Below are positions 45,820-57,433 of a DNA stretch of 64,000 bases, piece after piece. The DNA lies in the NCBI GenBank assembly GCA_025175895.1, contig CM045990.1:55553704-55617703 (forward strand). Direction: 5' to 3'. A program made the translations under genes and the position numbers. Position 1 is the stretch's first letter. Each line of letters opens with the position of its first letter. The DNA comes from Wurfbainia villosa. Taxonomy: Eukaryota > Streptophyta > Magnoliopsida > Zingiberales > Zingiberaceae. The notes beneath the pieces are model-generated. The model was given only the letters and a program-made list of their open reading frames with translations, was not told the DNA's origin and did not search any database.

Positions 45820-46730
45820 TTAAACAGCAGGGAGAGGCAACCCTCGAAGAAAACTCTTGATCATCTCTAGAGCTCGAGCTGGCTGATAACTTGGAACCTC
45901 ATGCCCTGCTCCTCGAACAGTGGCAAACGTCAAATTGTGATCATACACCACGGTGTATCCTCCAACCTGCATATTCACAATAAAAACCATCAATGTTCAT
46001 GTCGTTCTAGTAGTCTTTGTCGTAATCGTTCGAGCATCGAAGAGAGTTGTGATCTGCCAGTATCACAGGAGGATAACTTACTTGCTCATCGATGTAAAAA
46101 ACTTTCGATTCAAAGATTTAAAACAACACAATTATTGTCTACCTCGCTGTTAAGCATCCAAGCTCTCCATGGAGCCATCACTTTAAGCTTTAGCTCGTTG
46201 AGGGAGTATCTTGTGGAAGTAACAGGAACTCTTCCGTCGAAGTCGCCACTGCACGATCGAATGCATGCGTATGGAAGTTAACCAGGCCAAAGCTTACTTA
46301 GGGTCAGAATTTTGTCGAAAACTTAATGAAAAAACTGATATATCTATATCTGTTATCGTACTTGCCGATGCACAATGTATAGAAGGATTGCAAAATTGAT
46401 GCACCTATCTATACGAAGGTATCGAAATGTAAAGCTGATACACCATATATATATATATGATGAAGACATTGATGGCGGTGAAGGGGATTTTCACTTAAAT
46501 TTTGTCGCTTACTCCTGGATTGGTTATATGAATCTAATGATAAGGCTGTATATATTTTCTTTTACCTGTACTTCAAAACCTTGACTCCATTAGATAACAA
46601 TTCGTGAATAATTGGCAACATTGTTGAAGGCTGATCTGACCATCTATCAAGTATCATTAGTCTGCATCAAGACGAAATATAAATAATGAGCTGAATTTTC
46701 ATTGTTTTTGCTTAAAAGAAATAAAATTAT

Positions 46731-46765
<35 letters not shown>

Positions 46766-49700
46766 ACAGCGTGACCAGATGTAGTTGAGCTTCGTCACAT
46801 TGGCATGTAGAGCTTTCTGAACCTCAGGATTGTTAAGGTATGCCTCCACGTAATTAGAAGTACAAGGATCAAAATTCTCGATCTGCATCAGAATTTAAAT
46901 ACAACATTTTCAGTATATATACATAACAATTGGTAGGTAGGAAGGGACCAGGCAAAGTTGCCACATGTTTAAGAACAGAACAAGATACAATCCGTTAGTT
47001 ATATGGTTTTTACGATTAACTTGGCTATTAACCATATCACTGTTATTCACAATTGATATGATTGAGTGAAAATTTTGAATGGGTTTGGTGCCAAAAAGAG
47101 GCCTCCTAAGTTGAACAAAACTAATGTGCAAGTGAAAGAGGAGCTGGTGAAACGCATGATCAAGAGGAATTTGTAATCTCGCTCACTGAATGTAGAACAG
47201 CTGAGATCAAATCCTGCTCAACTAATCATTTAAAGCATAAGCCTCCCCTCTCCATTCGTGCAATTTAATTACATTCAGTAACTGAGAAGCCATAAAATGT
47301 TTTGAATGAAAAATATTCATATTATTAGTGATTTAATTTAGAATGAGAGAAGCAACAAAAAGGGAGCCCCTCTGAAGGGAAGCTAAGCTAGTGTGCAAGT
47401 CTTGGCTCTCGCAGGCGGCTTTGCCATGAAAGGGGAGCCTGTGCACCACATGATCTAGGGAAATTTATAATCTCGCCCGCTCACCTCTAGAATGGCAGAG
47501 AAACTCTTGCAGGTGTTTTTGTGTGAGGGTTTTCAATTATTTGCATATGAGGGTTTGCATCAAGTTAGTTGTTATTCCACTTCTAAATGGGATCGAGAAG
47601 GGATATGATTCGAAATGGTAGAGGACTATATGTCACGTTCCGAGGGTATATTCGTCGTCCAAATGATGGAGGCCCCTTAGTGACAATATTCCAAAATATA
47701 TTACTGAACCAGATATGACAAAATTTTATAAATAATAAATGAATAAGGGAAAAATAAAATATAAATTTTTTTTATTAACTGATGCATACATGACTAAAAT
47801 ATAAGTCAACAAAAGTAAAATAAATTTTGATGCCAAATCAAATTGCGACAAAATTCAAAGTGTGTAAAGAAAATGCAATAACAATAAAAATAACAAATCA
47901 GCATCTCGGATGCAGTAGGACTAGCAAGTCAGGAGGATCTCTGAGCGACGCGAAGGTAGCCAAACAAGACACGACCTTTATGTGCTAACTCGGACGCCAA
48001 AGAAAAGTGGGAGTGCATACAAATCACTTAGTGAGTGCATAGAAATGAAGATAGTGCATGATAATATAAAACCTAATGGAGGTCAAAGGAAAGTAATCTC
48101 AAGTAACCAAAATCCTAGAGTACCAATATCAGTCTACAACTAACCTGATCAGCAATATAATAAATACACCATCTGTGACATATACAACCAACCGAAAAAC
48201 CTACAAAAAAAAATAAACATCAAGATACCATGACAAAGCCTCATGACTCTTGAGAAAATACAGAGGGACACTATCTACGGGCAACAAGATGCTACCACAA
48301 ACAAAACTCATAAGCAGATAGGTAATATAAAGAACACTATCTGAGGGCAACAAAATACTACCACGAACGGGTCATGTGGGCAAATAAACAATATAAAGAC
48401 TCAATGTCTACGGACAACGACATGTCATTACGAATGAGTCTCGTGGATAGACAGAATATATAGCTATATAGCTATCAACTGCACACAACAATATGCTACT
48501 ATGAACGAGTCTCATGGACAATCAAAATATATAATTATCTAGCTATTAAATGTACGAAACAATATGCTACCACGAATGGATCTTATGGACAGTCAGAATA
48601 TATGACTATCTAGCTATTGACTGCATGCAATAATATGCTATCGCGAACATGCCTCGTGGATAGTCGATTATCCTAGGTTGTTAAGCCTAGGGTTCTAACA
48701 CATATGACCTAAAATGCCTATCAAGTCTGATAAAGATAATCAATCTACTAATATCGTATGTTCCCTTGATGTTATTCCATTCCTTAGATTTTATTTTAAG
48801 GGAGGATATCGTCCTAGTTATACTATCACCATCAGTCCAATTATGGTATATATCAATCGAAATAATAAATAAATAAACACATGTACATGTAACAATAATA
48901 TTCATCCAACAATAACATAAGCATTCACATACTAATAATAATCAAACAACATAGAAATCAAATAGAGTAGAAAGGTCAAGCAAAATATAAGGTCAAAGTA
49001 ATCCATAAAAAACATAGAGTAGAAAGGTACTATAACCTAAATAAACAACACAACTAAAATAATTATGTACTAAGATCAAAGGATCTAAAGAGATCAAAGA
49101 AGGAACCATCCACCTTTAACGATAGAGCATCCCAACTATCTCCTAATTAGATGATATGATTCAGCTCCCTAATCTGTTATTTAGTAAATCCATCATTAAT
49201 CCAACTATTTAATAACTCAATAAATCTATAAATTGTTTGTCTAATCAACTTGGGTCATCTTATTTAATCATTCATGTATTTCATTAATTGCAAAAGTTTT
49301 TAAATTAATTTATAAAATTTTCAACCTAACTCAATCAGTTTAATTGGATTAATTAATTAATCCAATTAATAGATTAATCACAACTCCCTTTTAATTAACT
49401 TAATTAATTAATTACACCCTTAAATCAGATTAATTAACTTAATAAATCAATTAATCCAAATTTTTTTATTAATTAACCTAAATCTAATTAATCAATTAAA
49501 CTAGATTAATTAATTTAAACCAATGATTCAATTTACATCTGGATTAATCAACTCAATTAGTTTAGATTTATTAGACAGATTAATAACGTGATCGATTTAA
49601 TTAAACAAAATTAAATAAATCTAAAATTAATTAATCCCTTAAAACAGATTAATTATTCTAAACCAATTAGTCAATTAAATCCAAATTCAAATTAATCTCG

Positions 49701-51915
49701 ATAACCCGATTAATCAAAATCAGTTAATCTTAATAATTGATTAAATCAAAGTTTGCTTAATTAATCCTAACCGGATTCCGGCGCTGGCGACGTCGGCGGT
49801 CGCTGGGTTCCGCTCGCGGCCGGGCGGGAAGGCGACGGTGATGGCTTAGTGACGCGCGTCGGCGCATGAGCAGCGGGCGGGGCGAAGAGGAGCAGCAACG
49901 CGGCAGAGTGCGGCCGCAGTGCGAGCATGTCATGGCAGCGGAATCCGACCGTACGTGCAGGGCAGGCTACGCCGGCGGAGTGTGGCCGGTGATCCTGGGC
50001 GCGCGGCGACATAGGGGAGGGGTGGGCGGCGGACGGTGGAAAATGCGGAAGTGGATGATAAAACTTAGGCTTTAATTATCCAAACTAGGTTTTTTTTTTA
50101 AACCGGATTGGATTCAATATTATGATTAATAATAATAAATAGATATAACACAATAAAATTTTATTTCGAAATTATCAACAAAAATACAAATAAATTTATT
50201 TATTTTATTCATTTTTTCCGTTTTAATTTTAATTTAATTTAATTTTTTTCCAGTATATTACATTATAAGTCAGCAGTTTGAGTATGATCGCCCCCTAAAT
50301 CCAGTAAAGTTTTTTCCTAATTTAACTTGTTCCTTGCAGTGATCAAACAAGAATGCAATGAACTCCGATTCTTGCTTTAACAGGTCGAATCGATCGATCT
50401 AAATTGACTCTTAAAATACCAGGAAAATGAGGATAAATATAAAGATGCTTGCAGGAGACAAACCGAGGGCAACTTTGGAGCCGGCGTCACGCCCGACGAG
50501 AAGCACAGCGGCGCGTATATGTTGTAGATGTTCACTTCGCTCAAGACGCGGTACGCCTCGACGGCCGCCTGGTCGCACTCCGGAGGCTGCCGCAGCGCAT
50601 CCGGCGAGAAATTGCAGAACTTGTGGATCGCGACGATCGTCTCGTCGGCGATCAACGCGTGCGTCCACAAGTAGTCGAACAGCCCCATGGTATCCGTCTC
50701 GTCGTTGATCACCGCGTTCCCGATCTAGGTCATTCGGAAGCAAAATCAGATCTTTCGGTCGGGATCGGAGCTGTAGGCGATCGATCCTTCCCAAATCAAC
50801 TTGCAGTCGAAATGGGAACTTTCGATGAATCATCGAGGGGATCGATCCTTCCCGATTTAAATTGCAATCAAAATGCGTGAGGATCGATCGGACTGATTGA
50901 TTTCGGGATCCATGTCTTACCGCGATGCCTTTGAGGTTGATGAAGGGATTTTTGTGATCGAGTATCGCGTGGGCGAGCTGGGGAACGTAGTGCCCGGCGT
51001 AGCTCTCGCCGGTGATGAAGAAGTCCCTCCCCTTATACTCCGGGAACCGCTCGAACCAGTTGACGAGGAAAACCAGCGCGTCGATCGCCGTCCTGCGGTC
51101 GCCGCTCTTGTCGTAGTCCGACGTGGTGTTGGAGTAGGAAAAGCCGACGCCCGCGGGGCTCTCCAGGAACAGGACGTTCGCCACTGCCTTGCACAAAGCA
51201 CGTCACTGGTTACAGTTAATACCACAGCAGTACAAAATTTTCACTCTACCCCCTAAACTTTACGAAATAACATATATATATATATATATATACACACGAT
51301 GATGATTCTTCCTCCTACCTTCGTTCCAAGCGTAAGGATTCCTATACAGAGTCTTGCCGTCGCTCATGACCCGAAACGGGCCGAGCTCCTCCATGGCGCC
51401 GATCAGCGACGAACACCCCGGCCCTGCAACCATCCACGCCACAGCAATCACCACTCTTTATCGAAAAACAAGACGTCGATGGGTCGGTTCATCTTCTACT
51501 AATTCCATATATATATACCTCCGTTGAGCCAGAGCACAAGAGGCTTCGACCCCCTGTTCTCGGCAGCCTCAGCCAAGTAGTAAAACAGAGCTCGGCCGTT
51601 GGCTCTGTTGACGGTGACATACCCCGCGTACTGATCGAATCGCACGCCGTCCGGCTGGCCGGGCAGCCGAACGATCTTGTCGCCCTCCTTCAGCCCGCTA
51701 TTGTCGTAGACCTTCGACTCCAGTTCAGAAATAGAAAGGTTACTGCTCGCCCATGAAGAAGAAGAAGAAGAAGACCTCCCTGCTCTGTTGTTAAAGTTAA
51801 AGTAGAACTCATTCAGCAAGTCTCCCTGCCGCACTGTGCCAGAAACTACACAGCGCAAGAAACAGAGGAAGGAGAACAAGAAGATGAAGAAGGGACAACT
51901 GAAACTTCGCTTCAT
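45820..51915 (-). CDS. Serine carboxypeptidase-like protein (SCPL, peptidase S10), copy 1, complete
   Basis: Eight exons: 51915-51519, 51423-51319, 51183-50921, 50724-50464, 46882-46764, 46661-46566, 46248-46143, 45966-45820; 1,494 nt, 497 aa. The signal peptide is residues 1-25. The LPGQ...F.QYAGYVTV start of the S10 fold is at about 81-99. NGGPGCSS is at about 131-138. The catalytic Ser228 lies in GESYAGHYVPQ. The Asp region SGDFDGRVPVTSTRYS starts at 414. His471 lies in GAGHEVPSYQPARAL. The full triad supports an active secreted or vacuolar carboxypeptidase; the GHEVPSYQP form suits the peptidase-like (BRS1/SCPL group II) clade rather than the acyltransferase clade. A Ser run (SSSSSSS) follows the signal peptide. 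Intron 4 is 3.6 kb because of a 2.6 kb insertion. A tandem duplicate follows at 61.4 kb. Confidence 0.96.
46735..46762. repeat. (TA)n microsatellite at an SCPL exon boundary
   Basis: The TATATA run directly abuts the exon 5 donor of SCPL copy 1 (GTATATATA). The second copy lacks the expansion. Confidence 0.85.
47631..50262. mobile_element. 2,632 bp TG...CA insertion in SCPL copy 1 intron 4 (probable solo LTR)
   Basis: The intron of the second SCPL copy reads ...GTAGACGACTAGAAGTTAGCAG without interruption. In copy 1 the matching ...GGACTATA breaks at TGTCACGTTCCGAGGG and resumes at ...TATTACA|TTATAAGTCAGCAG. The flanks CTATA / TTATA act as a 4-5 bp target duplication. Ends TGT...ACA and a TGTCACG start are typical of plant Gypsy LTRs. 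The interior has no gag/pol frame. It has ~70 bp tandem motifs at about 48,240-48,660 (CTACCACGAA...GTCTCGTGGA), a very AT-rich ATTAATTAAT zone at 49,290-49,760 and a GC-rich patch at 49,765-50,060. A long solo LTR or a gutted retroelement is the best reading. Confidence 0.75.
51271..51292. repeat. (TA)n microsatellite in SCPL intron 2
   Basis: Simple TA run followed by CACACG. Confidence 0.85.
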
Positions 51916-51957
51916 TGTTTGATTGGGAATGAGGAATGGAACGGAATGTATAATCTT

Positions 51958-51965
51958 CTTTATAG
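51958..51965 (-). promoter_or_regulatory. TATA box of SCPL copy 1
   Basis: CTATAAAG on the minus strand, 43 bp upstream of the ATG at 51,915. Confidence 0.6.
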
Positions 51966-52594
51966 GATGAGCAATCGGATAAGTTGGGCGTAGTTGTTCT
52001 CCGCCAAAGGCCAACAAATAATCTGTCGAGGCTGGTCATTGCGTCGACCGAGGCAAGTCAACTGTATGATCTGGCAAGATTTTGAAAGCGGCCTGTTCCG
52101 GCTCGGTTTAAGTTTGGTTCGTTCTGCCGTTCCGAAAGACCGCTGAAATTAAAGATATAATTATTTCTCCGAATCCAAATTCGAATATAGAGATGGATTT
52201 CATCTATTTTTATCTATATTAATGTCTGATTAAATAAGTTGGCATTGAAATAAATTATTTTTAATATTTTATTTTTTTTACTATATTTAATTTGTTAATT
52301 TTTTTTAAGACTTTGATAAATATTTATAATTTCATTTAAATAATTTAAATTCGAAAAAAAAAAATACAACGACAGATATCCTTCCATGAATATAATAAGA
52401 ATTTAGATGAAAATTAAATATATATGGAGATAAGAACGAAGATGAAAATAAATATAATAAATAGGAACGATAATGAAAGATACAGAGTTCGGCTCATTGT
52501 CATTCCTAGATGAAATGATTAATTTTTACTTTTCGAACTAAAAGGTTTTAAAATGCAAAAGATACCTCAAAAAGCTCAACTTCTTGTTACACGT

Positions 52595-53400
52595 GGCATT
52601 TGGTTGAAGAATTTGAAACGAGAGAATGGAAATGAGAATGAAATATGGTATTTGGTTAATAAATTTGGAATTTAGATTTTAGAATGATTTTTAAATATTT
52701 AGAAATCAATGAAATCCGATCTAAACGATGGAGGCGGCGATTGACCGACGATCGACCATCGACGCCGATGACGATCGACGGGCGACAGACAATCGACGAG
52801 TGATCGGCGGTCGGTGACCGACGACAACAATGGGCGGTCGTCAATGGTCGACAATGGGCGGTCGGTGACCGACGACCAACAATGGACGGGCGACAATGGT
52901 CGACAATAGGCGATCGGTGACCGACGACCGATGGTCAGCGAGCGATCGGCGACTGGTGATCGACGACCGCCGCCGCTGAGCAATTGACAACCAACGATCG
53001 CCGGCGATCGTCAGTCGCAGGAAATAAACCAAATTTCTCCTTTTTAACAACCTTCTTCTATATGGTATGAAAATATTTTAAGTGTACAATATTTCAGGAT
53101 CGAGGTAACTCCTTGCCCTTATCGTCTTTTAGATAATAAACTGACCGGCTGATGACCGGCGACCGACGACCGTCGACGACAGGCGACCGTCGATGATCGA
53201 CGACTGGCGACTGCCGATGCCCCAATGACCGTCAGCGATCATCGACCGGTGGCGATCGACGATCTGACAACGATATCGACATCCTCTCCACTTTCATTTC
53301 TAATTTATAAACCAAACAATGTTATTGGAATGACTAAATTCATTCTCATTCCATTCCACGATCAACCTCATTCATATTTTTATTTTCATACTCGAACTTA
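52595..53400. mobile_element. MITE-like element filled with CGACC minisatellite
   Basis: The left end GGCATTTGGTT...GGAAATGAGAATG...GGTATTTGGTT and the inverted counterpart at the right (AACCAAACAATG...CATTCTCATTCCATTCC) are the ends of a common plant MITE type. The interior is replaced by GATCGACGACCGGCGACC-type arrays at about 52,728-52,985 and 53,141-53,275, strikingly GC-rich against AT-rich surroundings. All frames across the arrays are repeat artefacts. Confidence 0.6.
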
Positions 53401-53580
53401 TTTTTTGTTGTAAAAATTGGAACAATCAACTTAATACTATTCTTTTATTTTTATTTTATAAATATAAAAGAGAGTAAATTATGAATAGTCATTAATTTTA
53501 ATTTTAATGTGATGATAAATGGGACGACGGACGTGACTCAACATTGAATAGTTCGAATAAATTTTACCGTCTCCGTTGAG

Positions 53581-53674
53581 ACTCAACATCGTGTTCCAAG
53601 ACAATGGAATCGGGGGACCAATCACTTGTAATATTAGTCTATCAAACAATGACGTGAAATTAATAAATGAAATG
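53581..53674. repeat. Dispersed direct repeat, copy A
   Basis: ACTCAACATCGTGTTCCAAG...CCAATCACTTGTAATATTAG...CTATCAAACAATGACGTGAAATT; copies B and C lie at about 54,338-54,465 and 55,640-55,778 in the same orientation. Confidence 0.8.
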
Positions 53675-53776
53675 GATCGTGAAAAAGGGTATATTATTTG
53701 ATCGATTACCATCCCAATGAAATGGATAATTTAGACTTTTCAAGCTAAAAAAACAAAAAAAAAAAAAAGAACGACT

Positions 53777-54312
53777 ATTTACCAAACAATGTTCCTGAAG
53801 TTTAAAATTGTCTAAAAAATACACCATAATTTCAGATTTATCAAATAGCGCACTTAATTTCCTTTTTACCCTTCAGAAATAGCGTATTTAATTTTCGAAC
53901 GTGGTGCTGGAAATTCAAATCTCAACACTACTGTGGTGCTGAGATTTGAATTCTCAAGACTAATAAATTTGAAATGCATCACCAATATAGTCTTTGGGAT
54001 TTGAATTTCCAAAGACCACGATGGTATTGGAATTTAAATTTCCAAAGACCATAAGTTGTCTTGAGAATTGCAATTCGATCACGATGATCTTGAAATTTTA
54101 AATCTCGATCTACATGATGGTCTTTGGGATTGCACCATCACAGTGGTGCTGGTGGTGCTGGGATTTGAATTTTCAACACCACGTTCGAAAAATTAAATAC
54201 GCTATTTCTGAAGAGTAAAAAGGAAATTAAATACGTTATTTGATAAATCTGAAATCATGGTGTATTTTTTTGAACAATTCTAAACTCCAAAAATACTATT
54301 TGGTAAATTGCC
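53777..54312. mobile_element. Fold-back MULE-like element, short copy
   Basis: About 135-140 bp inverted repeats. The left arm starts TTTACCAAACAATGTTCCTG and passes through CACCATAATTTCAGATTTATC and CGAACGTGGTGCTGG. Its inverse is at about 54,165-54,310, ending CTATTTGGTAAATTGCC. A loop of about 250 bp contains further small inverted repeats (GTGGTGCTGAGATTTGAATT). No clear target duplication was found. Confidence 0.7.
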
Positions 54313-54337
54313 CAAGAAAGAGAGATAGTACAAAATC

Positions 54338-54465
54338 TCAACATCGCGTTTTAAGACAACGAACCTGAGTGACCAATCACTTGTAATGTTAGTCTATCAA
54401 ACAATGACTTGAAATTAATAAATGTGCGAATATAAAATATAGCTTCATGGTCCAGACTAAAGCGT
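54338..54465. repeat. Dispersed direct repeat, copy B
   Basis: Same family as copies A and C, extending further right (AATATAAAATATAGCTTCATGGTCCA). Confidence 0.8.
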
Positions 54466-54739
54466 AGTCCCTGGGCATGGGGGTAGTTCGCAGAGCATTT
54501 TCAATGTAAAATCAAGAATTCATTAGTAAAAGATAAAAGAGATAAATTATAAAGGATCTTATAAATTTTAATGTGATAATCAAAATACATAGAGATCATT
54601 TGAATTCAGAAAAGAGTATTAGACCTCCTTCGAAATTGACTCATGTTATTTCTGTAAGTACCCTCGTATCTTAACCACTATGTCATCCCTGTGGAGACAA
54701 TAAAATCAAGTCATCGATACCGGAAAAAATTAATTTATG

Positions 54740-55510
54740 ACTAAGCATATAATTAACGGCCAGTACTACACTCCATTTTATTCTAGACGCCCCGTATCTC
54801 GGCTCGGCTATATCTTATGTCAGATGTCCCGCGTCTCGACTCAACCATATATTATTCCAGACAAATCCTCATCTCGGCTCATCATATCTTATTCCGGACA
54901 TCCCACTCTCGACTCGATCATCATCTCATATCTCGCAAAAGACATATTATCTTGGATGTATGATTTCTCAACACATGAGTTATCTTATTTAGTCAGAGAA
55001 CACGATAGGTATTGTCTGTTAAGAGGATCCACAAGACAGTCCTCGTCAGTATTTCTCTCCAACCAGAAAACAGATACCCATATTGATTTTTAGAAGAATG
55101 TATATTTCATTAATGAGGAGTTATCTCCATCAACTACAGGATGAGCATTAATGATAACCCACGCCCCGATATCATTTATGAGGGTAATGACCTGTATCAC
55201 TTCTCAAAGCAAGCATAAGGCGGAAGGTTTGCGCATCCTTAATTAAACCTCTTCATTGTTTTCCTCTTTTTTCCACTAATTTTCTGCCTTGAGCGTCGAA
55301 GGGGTCTTGCCAAGATCTAACTTGGCGCTTTTAACCGCTTTCTGTCTTCGGCTTATTTCGCTTCATTCTGCTCGGCTCACAGTCGAGACGTCATTTCGGT
55401 CATCACTACTCTCCCTCCGCGTCATCTCCTTCCATCCGAGTTGTCAGCCCTTGCCACGCTCGCCATCGGGACATCTCATCCCGTCTCGACGGACAATATC
55501 AAGAATTCAT
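54740..55510 (+). repeat. Gypsy-type LTR remnant
   Basis: Tandem ~34 bp motifs (TCTCGGCTC...TATCTTATTCCGGACATCCC) at about 54,785-54,935 form a U3-like part. The CTTGAGCGTCGAAGGGGTCTTG box at about 55,291 is the R/U5 hallmark of plant Gypsy elements. A 15 bp direct repeat ATCAAGAATTCATTA lies at 54,511-54,525 and 55,498-55,512. No coding part remains. Confidence 0.55.
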
Positions 55511-55639
55511 TATTCGAGCTTCGATTGCGATGAATTTGAGATAAAGTATATATATATAATTATATCCATTATCATCTCTAAATGAAATAGATAACTTAGA
55601 CTTTTCGATCTAAAAAGTTATAAAAATGTAAAAGATACC

Positions 55640-55778
55640 ACAAAAGCATAACGTCGCGTTTTAAAACAATGGAACTCAGCGACCAATCACCTGTAATATT
55701 AGTCTGTCAAACAATGACTCGAAATTAATAAATGTGCAAATATAAAATATATATAGTTCCATGGTCCAAACTTAAGTG
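55640..55778. repeat. Dispersed direct repeat, copy C
   Basis: GTCGCGTTTTAAAACAATGG...CCAATCACCTGTAATATTAG; about 90% similar to copy B by eye, including the GTTCCATGGTCCAAACTTAA extension. Confidence 0.8.
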
Positions 55779-57424
55779 GCTCCCACGGATAAAATCAGAT
55801 AGCTAGCGCAGTGTAGATAATCAATCTCTCATATTTATAAGGATGTCTATTTTTTACTGTGCTAAATATCAATACGATTAAAGATTAATCATGATTTATC
55901 TCTCTTCATCTAGTATGAGACCGATAATAAAAAAAGTCTGAGTGAACTTTTCACCTTTTAAACTAAATGACCCAAACTAAACATGGGTATGAAAATAGAG
56001 TTGTAAACCAGTTACGTCAAAATAAATTTTATAGTGTTCATAATTATTTGATAAAATAATTAAATCGAGTCAAATTGAGTTTAAAATTAACCAAGGTATT
56101 GAAACAACTATTTAAATTTAGCTTGACTTTTTTTTGTTTGAGTTTGATCCGAACTTGACTTGTTTAATTAGTATCGAACTTCTAATCGAATTTAATTTAA
56201 GTTTATTTATACTTATCTTATTTAAATATTGTCAAACTTACTTAATTGTTTGTTTGAAATTTTAATATATTAATTTTTGTTTGATGGATTAATATAAATA
56301 AATTCATAAATCAATTTTATTCATGAATATACTTCATAAGTTTTGTTTTATGAACATAATTTATAAGACATGTTCATAAATATTATTAGTAGAATATTAT
56401 GGTGCCCCTCTCTTCTGATAGCATCGAGATAAGAATGCATTTAGTCCCCATAGGAAATGATGTTGTGGCTAAGGTACAATGGAGTTTACAGATAAAATAA
56501 GAGTCTAAAATTTTTTTCCGGCTTCAAATGACCATCACGTGTCTTGACCATCACATTAAAATTCATAGGATCCTCCGTGATTTATTTCTTTCACAACGAC
56601 TGTGGGATAGATTAGTGGGACTACTAAATTGATCAATTTCAATTTTTTAAGAAGACAAGAACGCATTTAAACCGTTTGATTTTAATATGAATAATTAATT
56701 GTTTTCGAATTCATTAAAAAAATAATAGAATATTATGGTTTCATCGCAATTCGATGATAAGTAATCGAGGGAAATAGGCTATGGATTTCTCACTTAATGT
56801 TCTTATCCATTAGAAAAAAAAAACAAAATGAATTAAAAAAATTCAAAATAAATGAGTTAGTTTGCTTTAAATATTAAATCACATGATTGAGATGGTGTAA
56901 ATATTATTAGATAAGAAACTTTGTTTCAATATTAAATCGTGTAATTGACAAGTCCAATCATTTTTTTTTATTTTGTGTTGATAATGATAATTGTTAAATC
57001 AGTGGCCACTAATAGTAAAGTTAAATGGTATAAATATAGTCCTAGTGCACGACACGTTAGTTACAAGCGGAGCTCTCCTTTGAAAAGATCTGAGGTCGAT
57101 TTCGTCCTATCTGTGCACGTTGCGCGGGTAGTGGTGCACGATATCCCTCCGTCTCAACGTGCATGGTCGGTCTATTAAGCGCCCACGAGACCCTCTTGCG
57201 ATGGGTCACATGTCACCCTGATTTATCTTTGTCGGCCGATGGAAAAATTTCGTAGAGTCAAATTGGTCGGTCATAAGAATTAGTGGGCGTAAACTCAATA
57301 CCTCAAGTAAATAAAAAAAAATTATAGATTACAGTCCAATGATAAGATGTTCATGTAATTTTTTTTTATCGAATTTCAACTGCAATATATTTATAATTTT
57401 TTAAAAAAACAAGATAGTCGGTCT
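55779..57424. other. Gene-free AT-rich region
   Basis: No supported gene. A dispersed-repeat core (CTCCGTGATTTATTTCTTTC) lies at about 56,570. The ~80-residue frame at 56,945-57,178 has no family resemblance. Confidence 0.5.
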
Positions 57425-57433
57425 TATAAAATT

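Noticed and set aside
50427..50880. + strand Arg-rich frames at the SCPL exon 4 locus (also 63,542-63,976)
   Set aside because: Antisense of the GC-rich SCPL exon 4; the repetition at two places only reflects the gene duplication.
52656..53050. Overlapping Arg/Ser-rich minus-strand frames looking like an RS-domain protein
   Set aside because: They arise from the CGACC minisatellite; no start context, splice signal or family match.
54737..55093. 118-codon + strand frame with Ser/Tyr/Ile-rich composition
   Set aside because: Lies in the U3-like tandem repeats of an LTR remnant; repetition explains the open frame.
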